DNA of 64,000 bases from Phormidium tanganyikae FI6-MK23 (GTDB lineage Bacteria > Cyanobacteriota > Cyanobacteriia > Leptolyngbyales > Leptolyngbyaceae). Under the pieces are notes generated by a model. The model searched no databases. It had not been told where the DNA came from and saw only the letters and a list, made by a program, of their open reading frames with translations. This document shows, piece by piece, positions 10,048 through 20,145 of this stretch (position 1 is the first letter of the stretch; each line of letters opens with the position of its first letter). A program made the position numbers and the translations under genes. The stretch lies in assembly GCA_019359175.1 (NCBI GenBank), contig JAHHHU010000005.1, forward strand, positions 175,794-239,793. Direction: 5' to 3'.

Positions 10048-11277
10048 TTATTGTTGAGCAATGGTGACGCGATCTCCATCTTTGACATAACCCGATCCCG
10101 CAACTACCACACGATCGCCCGCATTCAATCCCTGAGCGATCTCAACCGTTGTGTTGTTCGGATCATTGCCCTGAGTCACGCCTGTTTGAACCGTTTGCGA
10201 TCGCACTGTGCCATCCGGTTGCAAAACAAACACCGTCGAGCTTCCATTCGACTGAGGCAACACCGCTTTCGATGGAATCGTTAGCGCTTGCGTGGTCTGA
10301 GTTGTGATTGCGGCTCTGAGAAACAATCCCGATCGAATCGCTGGATTTTGCGGCAGATTGATTTTTATAGTAGCTTGGCGAGTCTGTGGATCAACTAAGG
10401 GCGCAATCTCTCTGACTGTTCCTTGTACGTTAATTTGCCGATCGACATCTGAAGTAATCCGAACAGGGGAACCAACCTTAACTTGCGGTAACTGTGTGGC
10501 AGGAAGCTTAATCTGTAGTTCTAAATCACCGTTGCGAATCAATCGGAACAATGGATTAGAGGTCGAAGCAACATCCCCTACTTTAGCAAGACTCTCAGCA
10601 ACCACACCATTGGCAGGAGAACGCACGATCGTTTGACCAAGCTGGGCTTGTAGCCGCTGGATATCCGCTTGACTCGCTTGAATGTCCGCTTGGGCTTGTC
10701 CAATTCCTGCCTGTGCGGTCGCAACTGCGGCTCGCGCGGTCGCAACTGCGGTCGCTCGCTGTTCTAAGTCTGCCTGACTAATCGCCCCCGATTGCGCTAA
10801 TTGTCGATAACGTCTTAAATTGCTCTGAGCTTCAGCTAAAGTGGCTTGTTGCTGCTGGAGAGTGGCTTGTCTTTGTCCTAAAACGGCTTGCGCTGAAGTG
10901 GATTGTGCTTGAGATTGATTTAATTGTGATCGCAGTACATCACTGCTCAAAATCGCTAGTTCTTGCCCTGACCGTACTGTCTGTCCTTCGTTTGCTAATA
11001 CTTGTTGAACTTGCAAGCCTGATGCTTCTGGTGCGATCGGTAACAAATCTCGTGCCGCGACTGTTCCTGTGGCATCAATCGTGCGCGAAATCGATGCAGT
11101 TTGTACTGGGGCAACTGTGACACTTTGGGTTGATGTTGCAACGGTTTGAGGCGTAGAAACTGGACGACGGGTAATGAAAAATGCGCCTGCCCCGCCGATG
11201 AGCAGCGTCGCTAATCCGAGTCCAATCAGTCTATTTCTTTTGCCTGAGTTCGGATAGCGCAGTCTAGGAGCATCCAT
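10048..11277 (-). CDS. RND efflux periplasmic adaptor (membrane fusion protein)
   Basis: HlyD/MexA-type adaptor that would link the inner-membrane RND pump to an outer-membrane channel. I start it at ATG 11277 (MDAPRLRYPNSGKRNRLIG) because GGAGG lies about eight bases upstream; the longer frame to 11325 has no such site. A membrane anchor (LIGLGLATLLIGGAGAFFI) follows. Next come the biotinyl-lipoyl half PEASGLQVQQVLANEGQTVR, a long Ala/Gln-rich coiled-coil hairpin, the second lipoyl half (VRSPANGVVAESLAKVGDV), and beta-barrel and membrane-proximal domains. It is the first gene of the operon; its pump gene is split by a stop, so the system may be inactive. Confidence 0.92.
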   Translation of the reverse strand: MDAPRLRYPNSGKRNRLIGLGLATLLIGGAGAFFITRRPVSTPQTVATSTQSVTVAPVQTASISRTIDATGTVAARDLLPIAPEASGLQVQQVLANEGQTVRSGQELAILSSDVLRSQLNQSQAQSTSAQAVLGQRQATLQQQQATLAEAQSNLRRYRQLAQSGAISQADLEQRATAVATARAAVATAQAGIGQAQADIQASQADIQRLQAQLGQTIVRSPANGVVAESLAKVGDVASTSNPLFRLIRNGDLELQIKLPATQLPQVKVGSPVRITSDVDRQINVQGTVREIAPLVDPQTRQATIKINLPQNPAIRSGLFLRAAITTQTTQALTIPSKAVLPQSNGSSTVFVLQPDGTVRSQTVQTGVTQGNDPNNTTVEIAQGLNAGDRVVVAGSGYVKDGDRVTIAQQ

Positions 11278-11524
11278 GAAAAACCTCCAGTCAAGCCAAA
11301 TCATCGAATCGCGCCGTATCCTCAAGCTAAGACACAGAGCAATTCGCCATCTGTGCCATCAGGTAGAAGTTAGAACTGTAGAAAGACTGAGATTCTTTAC
11401 ACTCGTACAAAGTTAAAAATTAGCGATGTTCTGTTCTCACTATTGATAGACGATGCGATCGTAAAAAAAGCTCAGGATCGAAAGGCTCAAAGCACCTCTT
11501 ATTCAAGCTGAGTCTAAAGCGATC

Positions 11525-12589
11525 ATGTTCAGCATGCTGTCGTTGCCGTTTCTGTTGTTGATCTTTATTGTTGCTGCGATCGCGATTTGGATTGCTGGGG
11601 TTCAGCTATCGAACACGGCTGATGTTTTATCGTCACGGCTGGGATTGGGTGAAGCATTGGGCGGACTGATTTTATTAGCGATCGCGACAAATCTTCCTGA
11701 GATGGCAATTACGGTCAGTGCTGCACTTCAACACAATCTTGGCATTGCGACCGGGAATATTCTCGGCGGAATTGCAATTCAAACGGTTGTGTTAGTACTG
11801 CTCGATGTGTTCGGGATTCGCGGTCGAAAGCCTTTGATGTATCGGGCTGCTTCTCTGACCTTAGTTCTCGAAGGCTTACTGGTTATTGCGGTTCTCATTG
11901 TGGCAATTATGGCAACGCAGTTACCGAAGACTCTGATCTTTGCTCGGATTTCGCCGGGAGCATTGTTGATTGCGATTTTATGGATGATGGGATTGTGGCT
12001 GATTGGTCAGGCGCGAAAAGGATTACCGTGGCATGAGCAAGGCGATGCCCCGGACGCTCAACCCTCCAATCGAGGATTTTCTCAACAATCGAACGCGGAT
12101 CAGTCAAAAGGTAAGAGCTTAACACGCACTTGGATTGTGTTTTTAGCCGCGTCGATTGTGACATTGATCGCGGGGGTAGGCTTAGAGGAATCGGGAGACG
12201 CGATCGCAAATCATTTGGGGATGAGCGGCGTTTTATTCGGTGCAACAGTGTTGGCGGCTGCGACTGCGCTCCCCGAAGTTTCGACAGGTCTTGCCTCAGT
12301 GAAGCTCGAAGACTATCAATTAGCAGTAAGCGATATTTTTGGCGGTAATGCTTTTTTACCCGTATTGTTTTTGTTAGCAACGTTAATTTCTGGTGAAACT
12401 GTTCTACCGGGAGCGGAAAAAACAGATATTTATATTGCTGGATTAGGAATTCTGCTTACTGTTGTTTATCTGTATGGCTTAATTTTTCGACCGCAAAAGC
12501 GAATATTTCGGATGGGAATTGATTCATTGATCGTTCTCTTGCTCTATGTGCTTGGAATGGTTGGTTTAGTTGCTGTTACTCGCAGTTAG
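11525..12589 (+). CDS. Sodium/calcium exchanger family (CaCA) membrane antiporter
   Basis: A 354-residue polytopic protein with the two inverted alpha-repeats of cation/Ca2+ antiporters: GLILLAIATNLPEMA near 47-61 and GATVLAAATALPEVSTGL near 239-256, the latter followed by DIFGGNAF. A polar loop of about 35 residues (Gln/Asp/Ser-rich, near 170-205) separates the halves. Expected to exchange Ca2+ or another cation for Na+ or H+ at the cytoplasmic membrane; the ion is not decidable from sequence. Two bases separate it from the TMEM175-like gene, so they are probably co-transcribed. It is divergent from the RND adaptor gene across about 250 bp. Confidence 0.88.
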   Translation: MFSMLSLPFLLLIFIVAAIAIWIAGVQLSNTADVLSSRLGLGEALGGLILLAIATNLPEMAITVSAALQHNLGIATGNILGGIAIQTVVLVLLDVFGIRGRKPLMYRAASLTLVLEGLLVIAVLIVAIMATQLPKTLIFARISPGALLIAILWMMGLWLIGQARKGLPWHEQGDAPDAQPSNRGFSQQSNADQSKGKSLTRTWIVFLAASIVTLIAGVGLEESGDAIANHLGMSGVLFGATVLAAATALPEVSTGLASVKLEDYQLAVSDIFGGNAFLPVLFLLATLISGETVLPGAEKTDIYIAGLGILLTVVYLYGLIFRPQKRIFRMGIDSLIVLLLYVLGMVGLVAVTRS

Positions 12590-12591
12590 CC

Positions 12592-13257
12592 ATGAACATA
12601 AAACAGCAATCTACAGACCCATCTACGCATCAAACATTAGGCACTCAGAGAATCGAAACATTAGTCGATGGCGTATTTGCGATCGTTCTCACCTTATTAG
12701 TTCTCGACATTCAAGCGCCCGAAGCCACTTCAGAAATGGACTGGTTGAGAAAGCTTTGGGAACTGAGAGAGAATATCTTCTCTTATCTCGTTAGTTTTAT
12801 TGTTCTGGGAACGTTTTGGTATGGTCATACGATCGAGTTTCACTATGTCCAACGCTCCGATCGCATTCACATCTGGCTGAATCTAGTTTTTCTCCTGTGT
12901 ATTGCATTTATTCCTTTTTCAGCTTCTCTCATCGGGCAGGATGGACAACTTCACACTGCCAGCGTTGTTTACGGATTGAATCTACTTTTAACTGGAATTG
13001 TGCGCTATTGGCACTGGTACTACATCACATCCGGGCATCGCTTAGTAGATGTCGAGATGGAACTTCGCTTGATTCGGACGATTCGACGACGCTTTTTAAT
13101 GGTTCCATTCGCTTATCTACTGGCAATCTTTGTTTCATTGCTCAACACCAGAATCGGCTTGCTCCTTTATGCTCTAATCCCCGTTCTCTACATTCATCGT
13201 GTGCGAGGATCAAGCATTGCGACATCCGTTAAGCGTCAAACGCCTGACATAGAGTAA
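12592..13257 (+). CDS. TMEM175 family (DUF1211) potassium-channel-like membrane protein
   Basis: A 221-residue protein with about six hydrophobic segments. The family hallmark lies in the first helix: QRIETLVDGVFAIVLTLLVL (near 22-41). Bacterial TMEM175 homologues assemble as K+-selective channels without the usual TVGYG filter. Pairing with the upstream cation antiporter suggests a cation-homeostasis operon; that is inference. Length is normal and there are no internal defects. Confidence 0.88.
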   Translation: MNIKQQSTDPSTHQTLGTQRIETLVDGVFAIVLTLLVLDIQAPEATSEMDWLRKLWELRENIFSYLVSFIVLGTFWYGHTIEFHYVQRSDRIHIWLNLVFLLCIAFIPFSASLIGQDGQLHTASVVYGLNLLLTGIVRYWHWYYITSGHRLVDVEMELRLIRTIRRRFLMVPFAYLLAIFVSLLNTRIGLLLYALIPVLYIHRVRGSSIATSVKRQTPDIE

Positions 13258-13286
13258 TTTTTCATAGAGTAATCTTTCAAAGCTCG

Positions 13287-14186
13287 TTAGCTCCGCATTG
13301 TTTTCTTAACCAATTCCAAGAAAGCAAAAGCAGCAGGCGGTAATAGTGCATCTGAGACAACCGCAACATTGATCACTCGGAACAATGGAACGGGTAAGCT
13401 GTACACTTTGACTCCTGTTGGAATCGGCTCCGCTGCTAATCGAGGGCTGACTGCCGCTCCCAAACCTTTTGCAACCATACTGACGATCGTGGCATCCGAT
13501 CGAACCTGATAAGTCGCATGAAGCGTAATTCCATAGCTTGCACAATGGGCGTACACCATCGCATCACAGCCATCATTCTCAGGAGCCATAATCAGCGGAT
13601 GCAAGGTTAATTCTTTCCAGTCTAACGTTGGCTTCGATCGCTGAAATCCTGGCGGAAATAGTACCACAAACTCATCGCGCATAATCTCCCAAGCCTTGAG
13701 ATCCGAGCCAACGGGTGCGTAGGTAATTCCGATCTCTGCCCGTCCTTTGTACAAATCTTCTTCCACATTCGGTCGATCATCATGTTCAGTCAGGGTAATC
13801 GCGATCGCAGGATACCGACGGCAAAACTCAGCGAGTACATCCGGCAAAATATGAGTTGCAGCACTCCGAAACGAAGAAATTCGCAGATGTCCCCCCTCCA
13901 AACCTTTCGCAAGATTGGCTTGTTTTGCCATATCATCCACGATGTTCAGAATTTGATGAGCGCGATCGACAATCTGTTCACCGACAGGAGTAGGATGCGC
14001 CCCATATCGACCTCGCGACAGCAATACAACGCCTAACTCAGCCTCTAAAACTCCGATCGCATAGCTCACCGCAGATTGCGACAATTGAAGTCGAAGAGCA
14101 GCTCCGCTAAAACTGCCACACTCAACCACCGCAGCGAAAATTCGTAGGTGTGAAAGTTTAAGTTGACTTAAGCGATCGAGACTCAT
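13287..14186 (-). CDS. LysR-family transcriptional regulator
   Basis: Winged helix-turn-helix at the N-terminus (LSHLRIFAAVVECGSFSGAA, then LQLSQSAVSYAIGVLEAELG) and a C-terminal periplasmic-binding-like effector domain; about 299 residues, standard for the family. I prefer ATG 14186 (MSLDRLSQLKLS) over GTG 14195. It is divergent from the EamA transporter gene with about 180 bp between the starts, the usual layout for a LysR regulator and its target. The effector is unknown. Confidence 0.92.
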   Translation of the reverse strand: MSLDRLSQLKLSHLRIFAAVVECGSFSGAALRLQLSQSAVSYAIGVLEAELGVVLLSRGRYGAHPTPVGEQIVDRAHQILNIVDDMAKQANLAKGLEGGHLRISSFRSAATHILPDVLAEFCRRYPAIAITLTEHDDRPNVEEDLYKGRAEIGITYAPVGSDLKAWEIMRDEFVVLFPPGFQRSKPTLDWKELTLHPLIMAPENDGCDAMVYAHCASYGITLHATYQVRSDATIVSMVAKGLGAAVSPRLAAEPIPTGVKVYSLPVPLFRVINVAVVSDALLPPAAFAFLELVKKTMRS

Positions 14187-14367
14187 ACCAATCACCGAGT
14201 TTCACATCTCTGCATTGTCGCAAAAAAGGAAAATAAATCACCTGAGTATCCATCGAATGCACTGATACATGAGATTCACCCTATCGTTTGCGGTTTCCAA
14301 CGCGGATTCGTCACGATGAATAAGAGCAATTCTAATCAAGTTTTGCGAACTGCTATCAAGTGAGTCT

Positions 14368-15237
14368 ATGACTGCGATTTCTAAACCGCAACACGGTCAG
14401 GGTGTGTTCTTGTTGATTTTGACTACCGCAATTTGGGGAACTTCTTTCCCATTGCTCAAAGGGGTGCTGAACGATTTGCCGACACCCGTTATTCTGGCAA
14501 GCCGATTTACAATCGCCGCAATCGCATTCTCTCCTTACCTCCGTCATCTCAATGCTAAGTTGCTGCAAGATGGCGCAATTCTTGGCGGACTTTACTTTGC
14601 TGAATGTTTGTTAGCGCTGATTGGCTTAGAGTCTATTTCTGCAAACCGCTCTGCTTTTCTGATTAGTTTGAATGTGATCCTAGTCCCGTTATTCGGCGCG
14701 ATTTTGGGACGAAACTTACCCAAGCGGATCTTAGGCGCAGTCGGAATTGCGATCGCAGGAATTAGCATTCTGTCCTGGGAAGGGGGCGGGTTTGGATCTG
14801 GGGATGTTCTAACTTTAGCGTGTGCGATCGGGGTCGCCTTGTACATTCTGGCAATGGAAGCCATCACACCAAAACATCCTACAATGCCGCTCGTTGCAGT
14901 TCAGCTTGCAGTTGCAGCAGTGTTAGGTATCAGTTGGTCACTCCTACAGGGAAATGCACCTTTTGCTGGAGTTGCAGCGCATTTTAATATCTTGCTGTAT
15001 GTTGGCGTGATCATTACAGCAGTTCCGATCTGGACTCAAACCCAAGCACAGCGATGGGTGAGCGCGTCTGAAGCTGCATTGCTTTACACTTTAGAGCCTG
15101 TGTTTGCAAGCATCTTTTCGTTCTTCTGGCTGGGCGAATCTTTAGGCATTCGAGGCTTTTTAGGTGCAGCATTGATCCTGTCTGCGACATTGATTAGTCA
15201 GGTTCCTCTCAAAGTCCGATCTGTGAAACACTCTTAA
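14368..15237 (+). CDS. EamA/DMT-superfamily transporter
   Basis: A 289-residue integral membrane protein with ten hydrophobic helices and two EamA repeats. The first opens LILTTAIWGTSFPLLKGVL and the second ends LLYTLEPVFASIFSFFWLGE, the conserved family signature before the last helix pair. Members export or import metabolites; the substrate cannot be read from sequence. Probably controlled by the divergent LysR gene. A terminator follows at 15279-15306. Confidence 0.9.
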   Translation: MTAISKPQHGQGVFLLILTTAIWGTSFPLLKGVLNDLPTPVILASRFTIAAIAFSPYLRHLNAKLLQDGAILGGLYFAECLLALIGLESISANRSAFLISLNVILVPLFGAILGRNLPKRILGAVGIAIAGISILSWEGGGFGSGDVLTLACAIGVALYILAMEAITPKHPTMPLVAVQLAVAAVLGISWSLLQGNAPFAGVAAHFNILLYVGVIITAVPIWTQTQAQRWVSASEAALLYTLEPVFASIFSFFWLGESLGIRGFLGAALILSATLISQVPLKVRSVKHS

Positions 15238-15278
15238 TCGTCTCGCTCCTCAATCTGGGCACTCTAACAGCGTCCATG

Positions 15279-15312
15279 ATGATCCTTGAAGCACTTCGAG
15301 GATCATTGTTTT
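15279..15312 (+). terminator. Rho-independent-like terminator after the EamA gene
   Basis: Stem ATGATCCT (15279-15286) pairs with AGGATCAT (15299-15306), then TGTTTT. It lies between the EamA stop and the ribosome binding site of the next gene. Confidence 0.6.
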
Positions 15313-15324
15313 GAGGAGAATTGA

Positions 15325-16566
15325 ATGATCCGAGTGAGAAAATCCAAACTAAGATCGCTAAAATTCACGATCTTAGTTCTATTGAGTAGTGCAATCCTGG
15401 TTTTTAGTCATCGCGCGATCGCTCAACCCGCCCCCACTTTTGAAGCCTCCGTTCTTAGCGAAATCAACCAAGTCCGCGCCAACCCAAAAGCCTACGCGGA
15501 ATGGTTAAACACCCAAAAACGCAACTATCAAAATAACATTCTGCGCCTTCCCGGAAATGAGCGCGTTTTAACCCACGAAGGACTCTCCGCGATGAATGAT
15601 GCGATCGCATTTCTTCGCACTGCCCCAACCCTTCCACCGCTTTCCTCATCGCCAGAACTCTCAAACAGCGCCCGCAACTTCGGCAAAATTGATAAAAAAT
15701 ACGATCGCATTTCGGGTTCAGTTGCAGAACTCAGAAGCCGCACCCAAAAAACATCAAAGGCAACTGTTTTATTGATGGTTCTCAATGATGGCGATCGCAA
15801 TCGCAGCGTTCGGACATCTTTGTTTCAACCGAACTATCAAAGCGCTGGAATTGCTTGTAGAATCCCCTTGAATCTCAGCCAGTTTTGCATTCTGGCTCTG
15901 TCTAGTCCTCCTCAGCAAGAAAGTCGCCCTACACAGTCCGCGCGACAGCCAGAAAGACCCGTACAAAGAGCCGCCGAAAAACCAGAAAGCATCGCTGAGA
16001 TTGAGCAAGCGATCGTGGATGAAACCAATCGACTCCGCGCCAATCCTCAAGCCTACGCTGCCGAACTTGCTGAACTAAAGCAGTACTTCCAAGGCAATCT
16101 CTTAAAGCTTCCAGGACATCCAGCGCTAGAAACACAAGAAGGCGTAGCGGTCGTCAATGAAGCCATCCGAGATCTCAAGGCAACGGCTCCAATTTCCGCA
16201 CTTACCGTATCGCAAGGCTTATCGCTTGGCGCACGCGATCACGTACTCGACATCGGGCCCAAAGGAAAAGCGGGGCACTATGGAACTGATGGCAGCGATC
16301 CGTTTGTTCGAATCAATCGATATGGAACTTGGCAAGGCAGTGCAGGCGAAAATATCAGCTTTAGTCCGATCGCGACTGCGAAATGGCACGTTAGACAGTG
16401 GATGATTGATGATGGTGTGAAAAGCCGAGAACACCGCAAAGCACTGTTGAATCCTGGCTATCGGCTAACCGGGACAGCGTGCGGTGCTCATGCAGTTTAT
16501 GGTCAAATGTGCGTCATGACCTACAGCAAGCAATACATCGAAGGCAACATTCAAGGCAGACGATAG
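15325..16566 (+). CDS. Secreted CAP-domain (SCP/PR1-like) protein with two tandem halves
   Basis: A 413-residue exported protein: basic N-terminus, hydrophobic core (FTILVLLSSAILVFS) and likely cleavage after AIA near residue 33. Two homologous halves follow, each opening with LSEINQVRANPKAYAEWL (near 41-58) or VDETNRLRANPQAYAAEL. The second half is a full CAP domain (ARDHVLDIGPKGKAGHYG, ENISFSP, EHRKALLNPGYRLTGTACG). The first half stops after the equivalent of the first helix and lost the H...E...H cavity residues. A Gln/Arg/Pro linker joins them. CAP proteins act in envelopes; their activity in cyanobacteria is not established. GAGGAG precedes the ATG. Confidence 0.85.
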   Translation: MIRVRKSKLRSLKFTILVLLSSAILVFSHRAIAQPAPTFEASVLSEINQVRANPKAYAEWLNTQKRNYQNNILRLPGNERVLTHEGLSAMNDAIAFLRTAPTLPPLSSSPELSNSARNFGKIDKKYDRISGSVAELRSRTQKTSKATVLLMVLNDGDRNRSVRTSLFQPNYQSAGIACRIPLNLSQFCILALSSPPQQESRPTQSARQPERPVQRAAEKPESIAEIEQAIVDETNRLRANPQAYAAELAELKQYFQGNLLKLPGHPALETQEGVAVVNEAIRDLKATAPISALTVSQGLSLGARDHVLDIGPKGKAGHYGTDGSDPFVRINRYGTWQGSAGENISFSPIATAKWHVRQWMIDDGVKSREHRKALLNPGYRLTGTACGAHAVYGQMCVMTYSKQYIEGNIQGRR

Positions 16567-16572
16567 CGACAA

Positions 16573-16600
16573 AAAAAAGAGGGACATCGATCGATGTCCC
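16573..16600 (-). terminator. Terminator of the sigma factor gene
   Basis: Perfect 20-bp palindrome GGGACATCGATCGATGTCCC (16581-16600). Read on the minus strand it is followed by TCTTTTTTTT, so it terminates the sigma factor transcript; on the + strand it also lies just after the CAP gene. Confidence 0.75.
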
Positions 16601-16625
16601 CCTATAGCTGATGTGAGAAACGAAA

Positions 16626-17612
16626 CTAGCTAGCAATATACTCGCGCACACTCGCTTTGCGACGACGCAAGTGATCCAATGCTTGACGCTCAAGCTGACG
16701 AACGCGCTCACGGCTGAGATTTAAGCGATCGCCAACCTTCGCAAGCGACAACTCATACCCATCCCGCAAGCCATACCGCAAGCTTAGAACTTCTCGCTGC
16801 TGCGGAGTCAGATCCGTCATCAACGTCTCAAGATCCTGGCGCAGAAGCTCTTGAGTCAGATACATATCCGGTGAAGGGCCATCATCTTCGAGCAATTCCT
16901 GAAGCTCTGTATCTTGGTTATCTCCGACGCGCAGATCGAGCGAAACAGGCTGGCGAGACAGCATCAGAAACTCGCGAATCTGCTCCGGCTCAAGCTCTAA
17001 TTCTGCTGCAATCTCAGCGGCGGTCGCACTCCGTCCAAGCGTCTGTGCTAACTCACGCTGAACGCGCTTGATCTTATTGAGCTTCTCGGTGATGTGAATC
17101 GGTAGGCGAATCGTGCGGGCTTGTTGAGCGATCGCTCTTGTGATCGCCTGACGAATCCACCAGTACGCATAGGTCGAGAATTTATAGCCGCGAGTCGGGT
17201 CGAACTTCTCAACCCCGCGCTCTAAGCCAAGCGAACCTTCTTGAATCAAATCTAAGAATTCGAGATTGCGCTTCTGGTACTTCTTGGCGATCGAGACGAC
17301 TAATCGCAAGTTCGCTTCGATCATCTTCTGCTTCGCCCGACGACCGCGCTGAAGGATGCCGCTTAACTCAGAATCGCTGAGATGAACGTGCTCAGAAAAC
17401 TCTTGCAGCGTCGGCTCGTGACCTAGCTTTTTCGCAAGCTTCTCTTTCTTCTCTTGCAGCGTCATCATCTGCTGAACTTGCTTTCCGTAGAGAATCTCCT
17501 GCTCATGTGTCAGCATTGGCACACGACCAATTTCATGCAGGTAGGTACGCACCATATCGGCGCTGTAGGTGGACTTGGGAGCGGATTTAGATTTGGTGTT
17601 GGCAGTAGCCAT
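16626..17612 (-). CDS. Group 2 RNA polymerase sigma factor (sigma-70 family)
   Basis: A 328-residue primary-like sigma factor without the long N-terminal region 1.1 of the housekeeping factor. Region 1.2 is ADMVRTYLHEIGRVPMLTHE. Regions 2.1-2.4 are ANLRLVVSIAKKYQKRNLEF, then LDLIQEGSLGLERGVEKFD and STYAYWWIRQAITRAIAQQ. Region 3 is LPIHITEKLNKIKRVQREL, and region 4 ends SLAKVGDRLNLSRERVRQLE. Closest by memory to cyanobacterial SigB/SigD-type alternative sigma factors used in stress or dark/light shifts; the exact paralogue is not resolved. Monocistronic, with its own terminator and a long upstream region. Confidence 0.93.
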   Translation of the reverse strand: MATANTKSKSAPKSTYSADMVRTYLHEIGRVPMLTHEQEILYGKQVQQMMTLQEKKEKLAKKLGHEPTLQEFSEHVHLSDSELSGILQRGRRAKQKMIEANLRLVVSIAKKYQKRNLEFLDLIQEGSLGLERGVEKFDPTRGYKFSTYAYWWIRQAITRAIAQQARTIRLPIHITEKLNKIKRVQRELAQTLGRSATAAEIAAELELEPEQIREFLMLSRQPVSLDLRVGDNQDTELQELLEDDGPSPDMYLTQELLRQDLETLMTDLTPQQREVLSLRYGLRDGYELSLAKVGDRLNLSRERVRQLERQALDHLRRRKASVREYIAS

Positions 17613-18381
17613 GTGCAGTCAACTCCGTGAAATGAAAACGATGGGGGGCGGCGAAAATCTAATAGTTTAGAGGAAAAACTGATGCGCTCAGGGTGGGGCA
17701 TTCCTGCCCACTCTGAAAAGGTCAACCTGAACTGAAGGGGATAAGGTGAAGGTCTACGCTGTAAACCTGACGGTCAGCGGGAAAGTGAAGTTCCTATGTC
17801 GAAGTCACATCGACTTTAATCTAATAATAGGACGAACTCTAACAAAAGTAAAGAGCCTCGCAGGAATTTCTGGCTAAATTTCAGGAAATATTCAGCTTGG
17901 GAGAACAGAACGCGAGGCATGATGGAAATGTCCAAAATTAGGCTAGAAATCTCTTTGATCACTTCTCTATCATGCCGGCTCTGTAAGGTGATGAATAGAT
18001 GCTCCGGTGGGGGATAACCGTACCGTTTTTAACACGGAGAGTAGTGATCTCTGACTCGGCAGTTTTACGAAAGTTCCGAAGCTCCAAAACTAGCTTTACC
18101 CAAGGCTTTCATGAGTTTGAGGAAAAAGAAATTGCGATAGTTCTGAGCAAAATTTGTGCGAGTCAGATTGATAGAAATCTACTTTAATTTTTAGATGTGA
18201 AAATACAATGACATTCGGATGACGATCGAGTAGAAAAACGCGATCGCGAATCATTGCAGGTATATCTACATCGACTGATGAATCGTCACCAATTTGATAG
18301 AAATAGCACTTATACTCAACGAATTTTTTTGCCCGTTGGTTAGGCTGGCAGGTAAATCGATTCCTACAAGGAAGAAAGTTT
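17613..18381. other. Intergenic region between the sigma factor and Bax-inhibitor genes
   Basis: About 770 bp with no convincing coding potential. Short frames here lack start signals and family features. It presumably holds the promoters of the divergent sigma factor and Bax-inhibitor-1 genes. I see no tRNA or strong structured RNA. Confidence 0.4.
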
Positions 18382-19071
18382 ATGCTGACCGTCGCCGAAT
18401 CTCGACCCACAGAACGCGCTCAATTTATCCGAAAGACCTATTTGCACTTAGCGGGAGCCGTTGGCGCATTCATTGTTCTCGAAGTTCTCCTCTTTCAAAC
18501 TGGAATCGCAGCCGCAATCACTCAATTTTTTGCTTCAAGTCGGTTTACCTGGCTAGCAATTTTGGGAGCGTTTGCACTGTTAGGTTGGTTGTCTCGATCG
18601 CTTGCTGCAAAAGCTGATTCGATCCAGACTCAATACGTGGGTCTAGGACTATACATAGTTGCAGAAGCGCTGATTTTTGCTCCGATTCTCTACATCGCAG
18701 CAACCTTCTCTGATCCAAGTGTGATTCCAACTGCTGGAATTTTGACACTGCTACTGTTTGCTGGACTTACAACGATCGCATTTACCACGAAGAAAGATTT
18801 CTCGTTTTTGGGTGGCATCTTAACGATCTGCGGATTTGTCGCACTCGGCTTGATTATCTGTAGCGCGATCTTCGGCTTTACGCTTGGCTTGATCTTCTCG
18901 GTGGCAATGGTAATTTTTGCTTCAGTTGCCATCTTGTATGACACCTCGAAAGTCATGCACCACTACGCCACACATCAATATGTCGCAGCTTCCCTGGAGC
19001 TATTTGCTTCGGTTGCGTTGCTCTTTTGGTATGTGCTGCGGATTGTAATGTCGATGTCTTCACGCCGCTAG
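18382..19071 (+). CDS. Bax inhibitor-1/YccA family membrane protein
   Basis: A 229-residue protein with seven hydrophobic segments and the family's C-terminal pattern VAILYDTSKVMHHYATHQYV, then LELFASVALLFWYVLRI. Family members are inner-membrane proteins with Ca2+-leak or protease-modulating roles; the bacterial role is not settled. The ATG follows AAGGAAG. A strong terminator follows, so it is monocistronic. Confidence 0.92.
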   Translation: MLTVAESRPTERAQFIRKTYLHLAGAVGAFIVLEVLLFQTGIAAAITQFFASSRFTWLAILGAFALLGWLSRSLAAKADSIQTQYVGLGLYIVAEALIFAPILYIAATFSDPSVIPTAGILTLLLFAGLTTIAFTTKKDFSFLGGILTICGFVALGLIICSAIFGFTLGLIFSVAMVIFASVAILYDTSKVMHHYATHQYVAASLELFASVALLFWYVLRIVMSMSSRR

Positions 19072-19087
19072 TTTTCAACCGTCGCTG

Positions 19088-19124
19088 AATTCCCAAGCGT
19101 AGATCGACACTTGGGAATTTTTTT
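19088..19124 (+). terminator. Strong rho-independent terminator
   Basis: Stem AATTCCCAAG (19088-19097) pairs with CTTGGGAATT (19110-19119), followed by a T tract. It ends the Bax-inhibitor transcript and touches the stop of the convergent rbcR gene; the stem may serve both directions. Confidence 0.85.
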
Positions 19125-20145
19125 ATTCCAACTCTGAAATTGCGCGATTGCTTGCTGCTTGAAGCATTGCCTTCAGGCTTTGCGGTTCTGGATAAGCAGG
19201 AGTCGGACGCTCGAACTTCAGCGTTTGGCTCGTGAACTTGGGCAAAATCTCGCGACAGAACGCATCAGCCGCCTTCGATCGATAGCGAGTCGGATTGATA
19301 ATCACCGATAAATTGCGCTTCACCACCACATCATCGATTCGGGCGCGATGCAGCATTCCCATTTGTAGCTCTTTCTCGATCGCTGAAACCGACACAAACG
19401 AAGCTCCTAAACCCGATTGAACTGCGTTCTTAATCGCTTCGATCGAGTTGAGTTCCATCTCAATTTTTAAGCGGCGCGTCTCAATGCCACAACGTCCTAG
19501 AACTTGGTCAATCACCTTGCGAATCGTGGATTGAGAATCGAGCGCAATGAACTGTAAACGATACAAATCATCTTTCTGAATCGTTTCTAATCGAGCTAGC
19601 GCGTGAGTGGGAGGCAAAATCAGCGCGAGTTCATCCTCGGCATAGGGAATAATTTCGAGAGAATCCTGAAGCTCTGGAGAGATCTCCCCGCCAATAATTG
19701 CCAAATCGATCTGACCATTCGCCACACTCCAAGATGTTCTGCGTGTGGAATGCACATGCAACTGAACCGCCACATCTGGATATTGCTGCCGAAACAATCC
19801 AATCATACGCGGCAACAAATATGTTCCCGTTGTTTGACTTGCACCGATAATCAGAGTGCCACCCTGGAGATTTTGCAAATCTTCGACCGCGCGGCAAGTT
19901 TCCTGACAAAGCGTTAAAATTTTCTCACCATAGCTTAAAAGCAGATGTCCCGCCTCAGTTAATTGCGCCCGTCGCCCACCTCGATCAAACAACGGCACAT
20001 CGAGTTGTCGTTCTAGATTTTGGACTTGCAGACTGACCGCTGGCTGAGACACATATAAACTATCAGCAGCCCGTTTGAAGCTACCCTCAGACGCGATCGC
20101 TTTCAAAATACGTAACTGATCTAGAGTGAAAGGAAGGTCAGACAT
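19123..20145 (-). CDS. rbcR: RuBisCO operon transcriptional regulator RbcR (LysR family)
   Basis: LysR-type regulator of carbon-fixation genes. The N-terminus [20 protein letters not shown] with the [23 protein letters not shown] is the highly conserved RbcR/Ycf30 signature of cyanobacteria and red plastids. The effector domain contains [20 protein letters not shown] and [20 protein letters not shown]. At 340 residues it has a C-terminal extension typical of RbcR. It is divergent from the PAP-like operon with about 195 bp between starts. Expected to sense carbon or redox status. Confidence 0.93.
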   Translation of the reverse strand: MSDLPFTLDQLRILKAIASEGSFKRAADSLYVSQPAVSLQVQNLERQLDVPLFDRGGRRAQLTEAGHLLLSYGEKILTLCQETCRAVEDLQNLQGGTLIIGASQTTGTYLLPRMIGLFRQQYPDVAVQLHVHSTRRTSWSVANGQIDLAIIGGEISPELQDSLEIIPYAEDELALILPPTHALARLETIQKDDLYRLQFIALDSQSTIRKVIDQVLGRCGIETRRLKIEMELNSIEAIKNAVQSGLGASFVSVSAIEKELQMGMLHRARIDDVVVKRNLSVIINPTRYRSKAADAFCREILPKFTSQTLKFERPTPAYPEPQSLKAMLQAASNRAISELE